Assembly: GCF_018917525.1 (NCBI RefSeq) | Contig: NZ_JAHLOS010000018.1 | Location: 1 to 64,000 of the forward strand | DNA: 64,000 bases | From: Enterococcus raffinosus | Lineage (GTDB): Bacteria > Bacillota > Bacilli > Lactobacillales > Enterococcaceae | Reading direction: 5' to 3' | Shown: in pieces, positions 47,111 to 56,286 of the stretch | Layout: every line of letters starts with the position of its first letter | How positions within the stretch are numbered: the stretch's first letter is position 1 | Made by a program: the position numbers and the translations under genes | The notes under the pieces: generated by a model | What the model was told of the DNA's origin: nothing | What the model saw: only the letters and a program-made list of their open reading frames with translations | Database searches by the model: none

Positions 47111-47431
47111 ATGATGAAAATCGTTGGAGTAGCAGCATGTACAGTGGGAATTGCCCACACTTACATTGCGCAAGAAAAATTAGAAAATGCCGCCAAAAAA
47201 GCGGGTTGTGAAATGAAAGTAGAAACGCAAGGAACGATCGGGATCGAAAATGAATTAACGCAAGAAGAGATTGACCAAGCGGATATCGTAATCTTGGCAG
47301 TTGATGTAAAAATTTCCGGCAGAGAACGTTTTGACGGCAAACGAATCATTCAAGTACCGACAGAAATCGCCGTTAAGTCACCAAACAAATTGATTGAAAA
47401 AGCCCAAGAGGTTGTTGCTCAAAAGGTTTAG
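47111..47431 (+). CDS. PTS fructose-family EIIB
   Basis: This 106-residue domain carries the fructose-class EIIB P-loop AACTVGIAHT with the phosphorylated Cys10, then VETQGTIGIENEL and the DVKISGRERF stretch. It passes phosphate from EIIA to the sugar bound by EIIC. AGGAGG precedes it. Confidence 0.93.
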   Translation: MMKIVGVAACTVGIAHTYIAQEKLENAAKKAGCEMKVETQGTIGIENELTQEEIDQADIVILAVDVKISGRERFDGKRIIQVPTEIAVKSPNKLIEKAQEVVAQKV

Positions 47432-47442
47432 GGGGAATTGAA

Positions 47443-47892
47443 ATGGAAGTAAAGGATATTGTGGATTTAGACATCGTCAAAACCAATATGACCGCCAAGA
47501 CCAAGGATGACGCCTTGAATGATCTGGCGAATCAGTTATTGACGAATGGCTACATTTCAGAAGTAGAAGGGTTTATCAAAGATATTTATGCACGGGAGTC
47601 GGAAGGCCAAACGGGTATTGGAAATTATATCGCGATTCCTCATGGAAAAAGTGCTTATGTCAACAAGATTGGCGTGGCGATCGGGATCAATCAAGAGGAA
47701 ATTCCTTGGGAAAGTTTAGATGGCAAAGGCGTGAAGGGGATCATTCTTTTCGCGGTGGGTAATGACAATGACGGCGCGACCAATCATTTGAAATTATTGT
47801 CGCTGTTTGCCAGAAAACTGGGCAACGATGAAGTGGTCGTTAATCTGTTGCAGGCGAAAAAGCCAGAAGATGTTGTTGAAGCATTCGCTTAG
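47443..47892 (+). CDS. PTS fructose-family EIIA
   Basis: This 149-residue protein has the EIIA type 2 fold with GIGNYIAIPHGKS and active His67, and a C-terminal LKLLSLFARKLGN helix. It takes phosphate from HPr. It is one of two EIIA proteins in this operon and the one most like transporter EIIA. Confidence 0.93.
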   Translation: MEVKDIVDLDIVKTNMTAKTKDDALNDLANQLLTNGYISEVEGFIKDIYARESEGQTGIGNYIAIPHGKSAYVNKIGVAIGINQEEIPWESLDGKGVKGIILFAVGNDNDGATNHLKLLSLFARKLGNDEVVVNLLQAKKPEDVVEAFA

Positions 47893-47910
47893 TTAAATGG
47901 AGGAAGAAAA

Positions 47911-49011
47911 ATGAAAAAAATTAAAGAGTTAAATCTTAAAGGACACTTATTGACGGCGATCTCTTATTTGATTCCGATCGTCTGTGGTGCCGGATTCTTA
48001 ATCGCCATCGGAATGGCCTTTGGCGGTTCAAGTCAGGATGCATTGGTGCAAGGGAAGTTTACGATTTGGGATGCGTTGGCAACGATGGGCGGTAAAGGCT
48101 TAGGCTTACTGCCAGTCGTGATTGCGACGGGTATCTCCTATTCAATCGGCGGCAAACCAGGGATCGCTCCCGGGTTCATCATTGGTTTGACAGCAAATGC
48201 TATCGGTGCTGGTTTTATCGGCGGAATCTTAGGTGGTTACTTAGCAGGTTATCTAGTAGTAGCAATTTTAAAATATGTGAAATTACCAAATTGGGCAAAA
48301 GGGTTAATGCCAACGCTGATCATTCCATTCTTAACATCAATCATCGGCGGGTTGATCATGGTCTATATCATTGGGGCACCAATTGCGGCATTAACATCAT
48401 TATTAACAAACTTCTTGGATGGTTTAGGCAATTCTTCGTTATTAGTATTCGGTGGTGTGATCGGTCTGTTAAGTGGTGTTGACTATGGCGGTCCGATCAA
48501 CAAAACAGTTTTTGCTTTTGTGTTGACGATGCAAGCAGAAGGATTGAACGGTCCGATTACTGCTTTACAGTTAGTGAATACAGCAACACCAATTGGATTT
48601 GGCTTGGCCTTTTTCATCGCAAAATTATTTGGTAAAAACATCTACACGAAATTAGAAGTTGAAACCTTGAAGTCAGCAGTCCCAATGGGTGTGATCAATA
48701 TCGTTGAAGGGGTCATTCCGTTAGTTATGAACGATATCGTGCGAGGTGTTGTAGCAACAGCTATCGGTGGTTTTGCTGGTGGCGCAACAACAATGATCTT
48801 AGGCGCAGATGCGACAGTACCGTTTGGCGGAGTACTAATGATCCCGACAATGTCGAGACCATGGGCAGGTGTGATCGCGATTTTAGTCAACGTGGTCGTA
48901 ACAGCAGTCGTCTTAGCTGTAATCAAGAAAAATGTGACAGAAGAAGATGCGGCGATGCAGGTTGAAAAAGAAGAAGACGACATCAACCTAGAAGATATTC
49001 AAATCTTTTAA
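47911..49011 (+). CDS. PTS fructose-family EIIC permease
   Basis: This 366-residue membrane protein has about nine helices with the fructose EIIC features: GHLLTAISYLIPIVCGAGFLIAIG, PGFIIGLTANAIGAGFIGGILGGYLAGY, and GGPINKTVFAF. It moves the sugar across the membrane during phosphorylation. The epimerase downstream suggests that the sugar is D-allulose or D-allose rather than fructose. Confidence 0.92.
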   Translation: MKKIKELNLKGHLLTAISYLIPIVCGAGFLIAIGMAFGGSSQDALVQGKFTIWDALATMGGKGLGLLPVVIATGISYSIGGKPGIAPGFIIGLTANAIGAGFIGGILGGYLAGYLVVAILKYVKLPNWAKGLMPTLIIPFLTSIIGGLIMVYIIGAPIAALTSLLTNFLDGLGNSSLLVFGGVIGLLSGVDYGGPINKTVFAFVLTMQAEGLNGPITALQLVNTATPIGFGLAFFIAKLFGKNIYTKLEVETLKSAVPMGVINIVEGVIPLVMNDIVRGVVATAIGGFAGGATTMILGADATVPFGGVLMIPTMSRPWAGVIAILVNVVVTAVVLAVIKKNVTEEDAAMQVEKEEDDINLEDIQIF

Positions 49012-49031
49012 TACGGAAAGAGTGGCGACAC

Positions 49032-49736
49032 ATGAAAAAAGTAGAATTCTCTCCATCACTGATGACGATGGATTTAGATAAGTTTAAAGAACAGATCACT
49101 TTTTTGAATGACAAGGTAGATTCTTATCATATTGATATTATGGACGGGCATTATGTGCCGAACATTACCTTATCTCCTTGGTTCATTGAAGAATTGCGGA
49201 AGATCACCACGTTGCCGATGTCGGCGCATCTGATGGTGACAGACCCAAGTTTTTGGGTACAGCAGCTAGTAGATTTGCAGTGTGAATGGATCTGTATGCA
49301 TGCAGAGGTGTTAGATGGTTTAGCCTTTCGTTTGATTGATCAAATTCACGACGCCGGTTTGAAGGCTGGGATCGTGTTGAATCCTGAAACACCGATTGAA
49401 ACGATTTTCCCTTATATCGAGCTGGTTGATAAGATCACGATTATGACGATTGATCCGGGCTTTGCCGGGCAGCGTTTTATCGAAAGCACCTTAGATAAGA
49501 TCGTGGCGCTCCGCGAATTGCGTGAAGAAAAAGGGTACGATTACGTGATCGAAATGGATGGTTCCTCCAACCGCAAGTCCTTCAAACGGATTGATGCAGC
49601 CGGGCCAGATATTTACATCGTCGGTCGCAGCGGACTCTTTGGTTTAGACGAAGATATCGCTAAAGCTTGGGAGATCATGGTTAAGGATTATGAGGAAATG
49701 ACTGGTAAAAAGCTTAGTTATGCAGAAGTAAACTAA
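49032..49736 (+). CDS. alsE: D-allulose-6-phosphate 3-epimerase
   Basis: This 234-residue TIM-barrel enzyme belongs to the ribulose-phosphate 3-epimerase superfamily and looks closest to AlsE: FSPSLMTMDLDKFKEQI, YHIDIMDGHYVPNITLSP, SAHLMVTDPS, MTIDPGFAGQRF and EMDGSSN. AlsE interconverts D-allulose 6-phosphate and D-fructose 6-phosphate, which feeds glycolysis. Being last in the PTS operon it defines the likely substrate. Ribulose-phosphate epimerase activity cannot be excluded by eye. Confidence 0.85.
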   Translation: MKKVEFSPSLMTMDLDKFKEQITFLNDKVDSYHIDIMDGHYVPNITLSPWFIEELRKITTLPMSAHLMVTDPSFWVQQLVDLQCEWICMHAEVLDGLAFRLIDQIHDAGLKAGIVLNPETPIETIFPYIELVDKITIMTIDPGFAGQRFIESTLDKIVALRELREEKGYDYVIEMDGSSNRKSFKRIDAAGPDIYIVGRSGLFGLDEDIAKAWEIMVKDYEEMTGKKLSYAEVN

Positions 49737-49739
49737 CGA

Positions 49740-49776
49740 TAAAAATCTTGGAGCTGGAAAAGCTTCAAGATTTTTT
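49740..49776 (+). terminator. Terminator of the PTS-alsE operon
   Basis: AAAATCTTG-AGCT pairs with AGCT-CAAGATTTT, followed by T residues. Confidence 0.85.
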
Positions 49777-49825
49777 GTTTATACAGAAGCAGTAAGCCGG
49801 TCTTTTGTGATATAGTATACAATAA

Positions 49826-49839
49826 TGTAAACGGTTTAA
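49826..49839 (+). promoter_or_regulatory. cre-like site before the VOC gene
   Basis: TGTAAACGGTTTAA matches the cre consensus at 13 of 14 positions. It lies just downstream of a TATAGT/TACAAT -10-like region, a place where CcpA would block transcription. Confidence 0.45.
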
Positions 49840-49856
49840 AAGAATGGAGGAATGTG

Positions 49857-50324
49857 ATGGAATATCGGGGACCTATGCTAGTAGTGAAGGATATGGAGCG
49901 GTCAAAAGCATTCTATCGTAAATTTTTAGAGGTGGATATTGTTTCTGATTTTGGCGAGAATGTGACCTTCAATGGCGGCTTGTCATTACAAACGGAGGAA
50001 TCGTGGATTCGATTTACCGGCTGTGATCCAGAGTCATTCAACTATCAGAATAATACGGTAGAGTTCTATTTTGAAACGAAGGACTTTGATGGCTTTATCG
50101 AGCGGACAAAGGAAGAGGAGTTAGATTTTTTACGAGACGTCGCTACGATGGAATGGGGGCAAAAGGTTGCCTGCTTTTATGATCCAGATAAGCATGTGAT
50201 CCAAGTCGGAGAAGATCTGACGGTCATGGTGAAGCGTTTGGCTGCTGATGGAATGACTGTGGAGGAACTAGGCGAGAAGACCTTCCTCGGAAAAGAAATG
50301 GTTGAAAACATGTTGAATAGTTAA
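49857..50324 (+). CDS. VOC-family (glyoxalase-like) protein
   Basis: This 155-residue protein has one vicinal-oxygen-chelate domain (about 1-122: GPMLVVKDMERSKAFYRKFL, NTVEFYFETKDFDGF, ACFYDPDKHVIQVGE). A short helical tail follows (VEELGEKTFLGKEMVENML) that looks like a small extra helix-turn unit. The substrate is unknown. ATG 49857 follows GGAGG. Expression may be catabolite-controlled through the upstream cre-like site. Confidence 0.8.
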   Translation: MEYRGPMLVVKDMERSKAFYRKFLEVDIVSDFGENVTFNGGLSLQTEESWIRFTGCDPESFNYQNNTVEFYFETKDFDGFIERTKEEELDFLRDVATMEWGQKVACFYDPDKHVIQVGEDLTVMVKRLAADGMTVEELGEKTFLGKEMVENMLNS

Positions 50325-50368
50325 AAAGTTGAAGGCAGATAATTCTGAACTGCCTTCAACTTTTTTTA
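50323..50368. terminator. Bidirectional terminator between VOC and TetR genes
   Basis: AAAAAGTTGAAGGCAG pairs perfectly with CTGCCTTCAACTTTTT. The TetR gene end lies in its 3' arm. Confidence 0.9.
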
Positions 50369-50979
50369 TTTAAACGCTGTGTTGTCCAATTTTCATATAG
50401 AAAAGCAAATGAATTGGTCGGAGCCTGAAGACTAGCCTCTAGCATTTGTGCTAAAACCGTTAGCTTCATTTGTACTTCTTGATCGGTCCAAGTGAATAAG
50501 CCGGGATCGAGTAAAAAAATAATCGGCGACAGTAAAATTTCCGCTAGCTGTTCGGGTTGCTCACAGACAAAAACGTTCTCTTTGACTCCCTGCTGCAAAA
50601 TGTCAGCGACGATTGGTGCAAGACGTCCCATGATAAAGGCCATCGATTTCTGATGGATCGCGGCATTTTGCGGTTCATGCAACGCGCTGTCGATAGTCTG
50701 ATCGACAGCGGTACTGCGATAAAAATACAGTAATAGCTTTATTTTTTCTAAGGCTGGAGCCTCGACAGCGGCTAATTTTGTCCGACAGGTTTCAATCACG
50801 TGATTGTATTGGCGTTCAACTAAGGCATCTAAGACTTCCTCTTTACTTTTGAAATAATAGTAGAGTCCGCCTTTTGCGATCCCCGCTTTTGTGGCAATAT
50901 CTTGAACAGAAGCGGTACCGGCAGTTCCTTCGTAAAGCAGCTCCTGCAAGGCATCTAAAATCAATTCTCGTTTACTCAT
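50356..50979 (-). CDS. TetR-family transcriptional repressor
   Basis: This 207-residue repressor has the TetR HTH near the N-terminus (GTASVQDIATKAGIAKGGLYYYFKSKEEVLDALV) and a helical ligand-binding domain. ATG 50979 follows TGGAGG; the frame open to 51156 passes through the promoter region and is not coding. Two matching inverted elements (51016-51030 and 51052-51066) lie in the divergent gap and are its likely operators. Its target is the alpha/beta hydrolase gene. Confidence 0.92.
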   Translation of the reverse strand: MSKRELILDALQELLYEGTAGTASVQDIATKAGIAKGGLYYYFKSKEEVLDALVERQYNHVIETCRTKLAAVEAPALEKIKLLLYFYRSTAVDQTIDSALHEPQNAAIHQKSMAFIMGRLAPIVADILQQGVKENVFVCEQPEQLAEILLSPIIFLLDPGLFTWTDQEVQMKLTVLAQMLEASLQAPTNSFAFLYENWTTQRLNKKS

Positions 50980-51015
50980 CGAATCAACCTCCAAAAAATA
51001 GTATAGCATATCGAG

Positions 51016-51066
51016 TTGACCGTCGTTCAAAAAGTTGTTATGATGAAATTGTTGAACGGTGGTCAA
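51016..51066. promoter_or_regulatory. Promoter with two TetR operator-like elements
   Basis: TTGACC (51016) and TATGAT (51039), 17 bases apart, form a promoter toward the hydrolase. TTGACCGTCGTTCAA overlaps the -35. TTGAACGGTGGTCAA, its inverted copy with two mismatches, lies over the start-site region. Confidence 0.75.
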
Positions 51067-51085
51067 AAATGAGGGAGGGGTTATT

Positions 51086-52259
51086 TTGTTAGTGTTAGGT
51101 GGATTTATCATCAGTGTGTTGCTACTTGTTTTGTTCAGTGTAGGATTACTGATCAAAGGGTTGCTTTATTTATTTAATCGATTTCGCGGAAGACAGGTCC
51201 TATTTGCAACAAAAGGAGTGAGAAGAAGTTTGTTAGGGATGTTGATAGTCCTGGTTTTAGGAATTACCTTAATAGTGATCACTCAGCTGACGGTAGCGAC
51301 ACCGAAAATCGCTAAGGAGAACAGTATTGCAGAGTTGCGGAAGGTTGAATTGAATGGTCGTAAGGAATGGATCAGCATTCGGGGAGAAAATCGCAGCAAG
51401 CCAGTCCTTCTATTTTTAGCTGGCGGACCGGGGGGATCACAGCTGGCAGCGACACGTTATGAACTTGCAAAATTAGAAAAGAATTTTGTCGTAGTTAACT
51501 GGGAACAGCCTGGTTCAGGAAAATCTTTCTCAGCGATCCCGCGGAAAAATTTGACCCCTGAAATTTACGTTGAAGATGGAACGGCCTTGGTTCGTTCGTT
51601 GTTAAAAGAGTTCAATCAGGAAAAGCTTTATCTTTTAGGAGAATCGTGGGGGAGTGCACTAGGAATTTTTATGGCAAAGGAACAACCGGAGCTGTACCAT
51701 GCTTTTATAGGCACCGGGCAAATGGTGGCCTTTGAAGAAACGGAGAAGATCGATTACGCGCTGACCATGAAGCTGGCAAAGGAAAATGGCGATCAAAAGG
51801 TCGTGGATACACTAAGAAAAAATGGCGAACCGCCTTATTATGGCAATTCAGTTACCACCAAAAGCGCGACCTATCTCAACTATCTCAGTCAAAGGATGGC
51901 AAGAAATCCTGAGATTCAAAATGGCGGCTTCCAAACGATGCGGGATCTTGCAGCGAAAGAGTATGGCATCTTGGATAAGATCAATTATCTGCGGGGCATT
52001 CTGCAAACCTTCAATCATGTGTATCCGCAACTATACGATGTAGATTTGAGGAAGGATTACTCAAGACTAGATATTCCTGTCTATTTTTTACTAGGCAAGC
52101 ACGATATCAATGCGCCACTTAGCTGAAGATTACTATCAAAAATTAGTCGCTCCCAGCAAGGAAATCATTTGGTTTGAACACTCCGGACATAACTCTTGGA
52201 TCAATGAACCAGAACTTTTCGCAGAAAAGATTCAGCAAATTGCTTTAAATACAAAATAA
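51086..52259 (+). pseudogene. Alpha/beta hydrolase disrupted by a frameshift
   Basis: Two N-terminal membrane helices are followed by an alpha/beta-hydrolase (proline iminopeptidase-like) domain: FLAGGPGGSQLA oxyanion loop, LLGESWGSALG nucleophile elbow with Ser, and LLGKHDINAP with the acid Asp. The frame then stops at 52124-52126. Reading on in the +1 frame from about 52119 gives LAEDYYQKLV and EHSGHNSW, which holds the catalytic His, and ends at 52259. So the triad is split by a one-base shift, and the product as written lacks His. I take TTG 51086 behind GGGAGGGG as the start; GTG 51059 lies inside an operator. It is controlled by the divergent TetR. Confidence 0.8.
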
Positions 52260-52301
52260 GACTAGAGTTTCCACGATTAAAATGTGGTGGCTCTAGTCTT
52301 T

Positions 52302-54053
52302 TTAATTTTCGAATTGGGCTTGATGCAGTTGATAATAGCGTCCTTGTTTAGCCAGCAACTCTTCGTGATTCCCTTGCTCGACAATATTGCCGTCATTGAC
52401 GACTAAGATCAAATCAGCTTCACGAATGGTCGAGAGGCGGTGAGCAATGATGAAGGAGGTTTTGTTGACCATTAATCGGCCCATTGCTTCTTGGATCTGC
52501 AATTCGGTCTGGGTATCAACATTCGACGTTGCTTCATCAAGAATCAATAATTCCGCATTTAAAAGCATCGCTCGAGCAATTGTTAGTAATTGCTTTTGCC
52601 CTTGTGAGATTGCTAAACCGTCTTCGGTCATCACCGTGTCGTAGCCCTTCGGTAATTGTGCGATAAAATCGTGGATGTGAGCGGCTTTCGTCGCTTTGAT
52701 CACATCTTCTAACGTGGCATCTTCATTTCCATAGGTCAGATTCTCAAAAATCGTTCCGGTAAAGAGCCACGTATCCTGCAAGACCATCGCGTATTGCTTT
52801 CGCAGACTGCTGCGGGTTGCTTCTTTGATATTTTGTCCATCTAAGTAAATCGCACCGCTATCCGGATCATAAAAGCGCATCAGCAAATTCACGATTGTGG
52901 TTTTTCCGGCACCGGTAGGACCAACGATAGCGACGACGCTGCCGGCAGAAATATCAAAGGACAAATCTTTGATGACCGGCTGATCTGCTTGATAGCCAAA
53001 GGAGACATGGTCAAAACGAATATCCCCGCGGGCTTTTTCAAAAACATAGGCGTGTTCTACATCTTGAACTTCAGGTTCTTCGTCTAATAACTTGAAGATA
53101 CGTTCAGCGGCGGCAATAGACGATTGCAGGTCACTAAAAATATTTGCTAGTTCATTGATCGGACCGGAGAATTTTCGTGAATACAAAACAAACGAGGAAA
53201 GTTTTCCTAATGTTAAGTGACCAAACAGGAATAGAAAGGCACCTAAGATACTGATCAATGATAATGAAACATTGTTGATGAAGTTGACAGAAGGACCAGT
53301 CATACTGCCGTAATATTCCGCATTGTAATAAGCAGTCATCGCTTCTTCATTTTTCTTTTCGAAGCGGGTGATCATTGTTTCTTCTTGATGATAGACCTTG
53401 GTGGTTTGTTCACCGGATAAAAATTCCTCGGTCAACCCGTTTAATTCACCAAGTTTGGCGGAACGTTTACGGAATAAGGGCTGGAACTTATTGGTCAAGT
53501 AACGAGTCAGTAAAATCGACGCGGGAACAGTAACTAAAAAGATCGTCACCATTACTGGCGAGATTACTAGCATCATGACAAAGGAACCAATGACGGTGAC
53601 CAAACTGCTCAAGACTTGAACTGAGTCACTGGCCAACGAAGTATTAATCGTGTCGATATCGTAGCTCATTCGACTGACGATATCACCAGTTTGGTGCTGA
53701 TCAAAATAACCAACGGGCAGCGAAACGATTTTCTCAAACAGATCCTTCCGCAAACGAAACGCGATTTTTTGACTCAAGTAGATCATCAATCGTTTGATCC
53801 CGTAGCTTAAAATGGCGGAAGCTGCATAGAAAACTACCATCCAGCTACAATAGAAGAAAACTTTTTGAAAGGCGACATTGCCTTTGCCGATCTGAATCGC
53901 ATCAATCGCGTACCCAGATAATAGGGGACCGACTAAAGCAAACAGGTTACTGGCAATCGTCAAGACGACCGCTAAAAACAGCAGCCATTTGAATTGATAC
54001 AAATATCCCCACAAACGAAGCAGCGTACCTCTGCGTGAGCCTTTATTCTTCAA
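52302..54053 (-). CDS. ABC multidrug exporter half-transporter, EfrB/LmrD-like
   Basis: This 583-residue protein has six N-terminal membrane helices (about 15-320) and a C-terminal ATPase: Walker A GPTGAGKT, signature ISQGQKQ (departing from LSGGQ), and Walker B LLILDEATSNVD with the catalytic Glu. It pairs with the next protein, which has the opposite set of conserved and degenerate elements, as in heterodimeric exporters with one active site. It overlaps the partner gene by 11 bases. The MarR gene upstream likely regulates it. Relatives export drugs and dyes. Confidence 0.9.
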   Translation of the reverse strand: MKNKGSRRGTLLRLWGYLYQFKWLLFLAVVLTIASNLFALVGPLLSGYAIDAIQIGKGNVAFQKVFFYCSWMVVFYAASAILSYGIKRLMIYLSQKIAFRLRKDLFEKIVSLPVGYFDQHQTGDIVSRMSYDIDTINTSLASDSVQVLSSLVTVIGSFVMMLVISPVMVTIFLVTVPASILLTRYLTNKFQPLFRKRSAKLGELNGLTEEFLSGEQTTKVYHQEETMITRFEKKNEEAMTAYYNAEYYGSMTGPSVNFINNVSLSLISILGAFLFLFGHLTLGKLSSFVLYSRKFSGPINELANIFSDLQSSIAAAERIFKLLDEEPEVQDVEHAYVFEKARGDIRFDHVSFGYQADQPVIKDLSFDISAGSVVAIVGPTGAGKTTIVNLLMRFYDPDSGAIYLDGQNIKEATRSSLRKQYAMVLQDTWLFTGTIFENLTYGNEDATLEDVIKATKAAHIHDFIAQLPKGYDTVMTEDGLAISQGQKQLLTIARAMLLNAELLILDEATSNVDTQTELQIQEAMGRLMVNKTSFIIAHRLSTIREADLILVVNDGNIVEQGNHEELLAKQGRYYQLHQAQFEN

Positions 54054-55764
54054 TGACTTGCCCTCCAGTCTGTCCTTGATAAATTTCTTGATAAGTCGGA
54101 TTTTCGGCTAATAATTCTTCATGAGTGCCATAGCCGATCATTTTTCCCTTATTTAATAGTAGGATTTTATCCGCGTGTTGGATCGAGCTGATTCGCTGAG
54201 CAATCAAAATTTTGGTCGTATCACCAAAATGTGTCCGCAACGCTTTTCGCAGATTCGCATCGGTATGGTAATCTAGCGCACTGGAGGAATCGTCTAGGAT
54301 CAGCAGATCAGGTTGCCCAATCAAAGCACGCGCTAAGAGCACGCGTTGTTTCTGCCCACCACTGAGATTTTGTCCCTTTGCTTCCAAGTGGTGCTCCAGA
54401 CCATCAGCGAGTTTGTCGATAAACTCTCGTGCTTGCGCATCATCGATAGCTTGTTGGAGTTGCTCTTCCGAAAAGCTTCGACCGAACAAAATATTTTCTC
54501 GAATCGTATCGGCAAAGAGCACGTCCTTTTGCAAGACAGCACCGATTTTTTGATGCAGCGCATCGAGGGAATAATGCTTGATTTCCTGTCCGTCTAATAG
54601 AATCTGACCGGAAGTTCGATCGTATAGACGTAAAATCAGACTGGCGATCGTGGTTTTTCCGCTGCCGGTCGCTCCCATAATCCCTAACGTTTCGCCAGAA
54701 TCGACACTGAAGCTGATGTGTTCGATCGCATGTCCGCCATCAGGATAGGAAAAAGTCACATCATCGAAGACCAATTTAGTAGAAGCCGCTTTTCTTTGAT
54801 CCAATGTACCTGGGACCAATGTTGGTTTCTTGCGCAATACTTCATTGATTCGATTAGCCGAAGCTAGACCACGGGAATACAGGACAAAGATGCGGGTGAT
54901 GGAAAGCATCGCGTTCAGGATAATCGTGAAATAGGTCAAGAAGGCAACGATGACTCCTGGCTGTGTCAGTCCGGCGTTTACACGATACGCACTGACGACG
55001 ATAACTAGAGTCAAACCTAAATTCAAAAATAAATCCAATAAAGCTGGAGAGGCAGCTAAAGTCACATTGGCGGTTGTTTCCGCATTGACTAACGATTGGT
55101 TGACATTTTCAAAGCGCTGACGTTCGTAGGCTTCTTTGGACAAAGCTTTAATCACGCGAGAGCCTGTTACATTTTCCCGCACCGTCAACACAAGCTGATC
55201 GACTTGCTTTTGCAATTTTCCAAATAAGGGAACGCCCTTTTTCGAGATATGCGTCACCATAACAAAGATGATCGGCATCACTGCCACTAAAACTAAAGTC
55301 AAAATCGGGTCTAAGGTAGTAGTGATCAAGATTCCACCGACCAAAAGGATTGGTGCGCGAATACCCATCCGCATCATCACACCAAGGGTCAAATGAATAT
55401 TGTAGGTGTCCGATGTTACACGTGAAACTAATGAAGAGACCCCCACATCTTCAATTTGGGTCGTGTCTAGATAGGTGATTTTTTGAAATAGATCGCCGCG
55501 AATGTTTTCTGTCGTATCTTTTGCGATTCGCGAGACCATGCGATTGGCAACGATGTTTGCCCATAAAGCAAAAGCGGAAGCCGTCAGCATGACACTGCCC
55601 CAGAAGAGGATTTTTTTTGGGTCTTTTTGCGGAATCACTTGATCTAGAATATAAGCCAAATTCCACGGAAGAACCAATTCCATCATGGTCCCTAAAAATT
55701 TGATGATAACACCTAATGTGACACGGGAACGATAAGGTTTTAGATAGTTAAGAATTAATTTCAT
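54043..55764 (-). CDS. ABC multidrug exporter half-transporter, EfrA/LmrC-like
   Basis: This 573-residue half-transporter has six membrane helices followed by an ATPase: Walker A GATGSGKT, canonical signature LSGGQKQR and Walker B LLILDDSSSALD, where Asp replaces the catalytic Glu. This is the degenerate-site half of a heterodimer. It follows the MarR gene by 2 bases and comes before the partner half, so the three are one operon. Confidence 0.9.
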   Translation of the reverse strand: MKLILNYLKPYRSRVTLGVIIKFLGTMMELVLPWNLAYILDQVIPQKDPKKILFWGSVMLTASAFALWANIVANRMVSRIAKDTTENIRGDLFQKITYLDTTQIEDVGVSSLVSRVTSDTYNIHLTLGVMMRMGIRAPILLVGGILITTTLDPILTLVLVAVMPIIFVMVTHISKKGVPLFGKLQKQVDQLVLTVRENVTGSRVIKALSKEAYERQRFENVNQSLVNAETTANVTLAASPALLDLFLNLGLTLVIVVSAYRVNAGLTQPGVIVAFLTYFTIILNAMLSITRIFVLYSRGLASANRINEVLRKKPTLVPGTLDQRKAASTKLVFDDVTFSYPDGGHAIEHISFSVDSGETLGIMGATGSGKTTIASLILRLYDRTSGQILLDGQEIKHYSLDALHQKIGAVLQKDVLFADTIRENILFGRSFSEEQLQQAIDDAQAREFIDKLADGLEHHLEAKGQNLSGGQKQRVLLARALIGQPDLLILDDSSSALDYHTDANLRKALRTHFGDTTKILIAQRISSIQHADKILLLNKGKMIGYGTHEELLAENPTYQEIYQGQTGGQVIEE

Positions 55765-55766
55765 GT

Positions 55767-56198
55767 TTACTCCTTTTTACACATTTCTGTTTCGGCTTTC
55801 TCTACGATCGTTTGCAATTCGGATAATAAGTTCTGTTGCTGTTCAGTCGGAATCTCAGCTAACAGCTTTTGATTCCAGTCTGCTAGGATCGAACGGATTT
55901 CCGCTTCGATTGCCAAAGATTTATCTGTGGGGAAGATTCGTAAACGACGTGCGTCTTTCTCATCGTTTTGTCTCGTAATGAAGCCTTTTTGCTCCAGTTG
56001 TGCCAATTGGCGAGCGACATTGCTTTTATTGATAAAGATTTTGCAGGCCAAGGCTTCTTGTGAAATTCCCGGCTCGTCACAAATACTTAAGATGTAGGCG
56101 TGATGCATTTCCCCTAAGTCCAATTTTTTAAATTCCTTTTCACGATACAAAGCGGAAAGCCGCGCAATACGATTGATCATTTTTACAAAAGAATCCAC
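55767..56198 (-). CDS. MarR-family regulator of the ABC exporter
   Basis: This 143-residue winged-helix protein has GISQEALACKIFINKSNVARQLAQLE as recognition helices and DEKDARRLRIFPTD as the wing. It starts on GTG 56198 behind AAGGAGG. It is the first gene of the exporter operon, so autoregulation is likely, and a perfect palindrome sits on its -35 box. Confidence 0.92.
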   Translation of the reverse strand: MDSFVKMINRIARLSALYREKEFKKLDLGEMHHAYILSICDEPGISQEALACKIFINKSNVARQLAQLEQKGFITRQNDEKDARRLRIFPTDKSLAIEAEIRSILADWNQKLLAEIPTEQQQNLLSELQTIVEKAETEMCKKE

Positions 56199-56250
56199 CT
56201 GATTATTCCTCCTTGGTAGTTACGAATTCGCGTTTAAACAAGCATAGTAC

Positions 56251-56286
56251 AGTATAGAAGAAAAACGTTGCGGGTGCAACGTTTTT
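56251..56286 (-). promoter_or_regulatory. MarR operon promoter and palindromic operator
   Basis: On the minus strand TTGCAC and TATACT are 17 bases apart (56279-56274 and 56256-56251). A perfect 11-base inverted repeat (AAAAACGTTGC, 4-base centre, 56261-56286) covers the -35 and spacer. Confidence 0.75.

Noticed and set aside
52110-52126. Programmed +1 frameshift in the hydrolase
   Set aside because: CTT AGC resembles only loosely a +1 slip site, and there is no internal Shine-Dalgarno as in prfB. Mutation is more likely.
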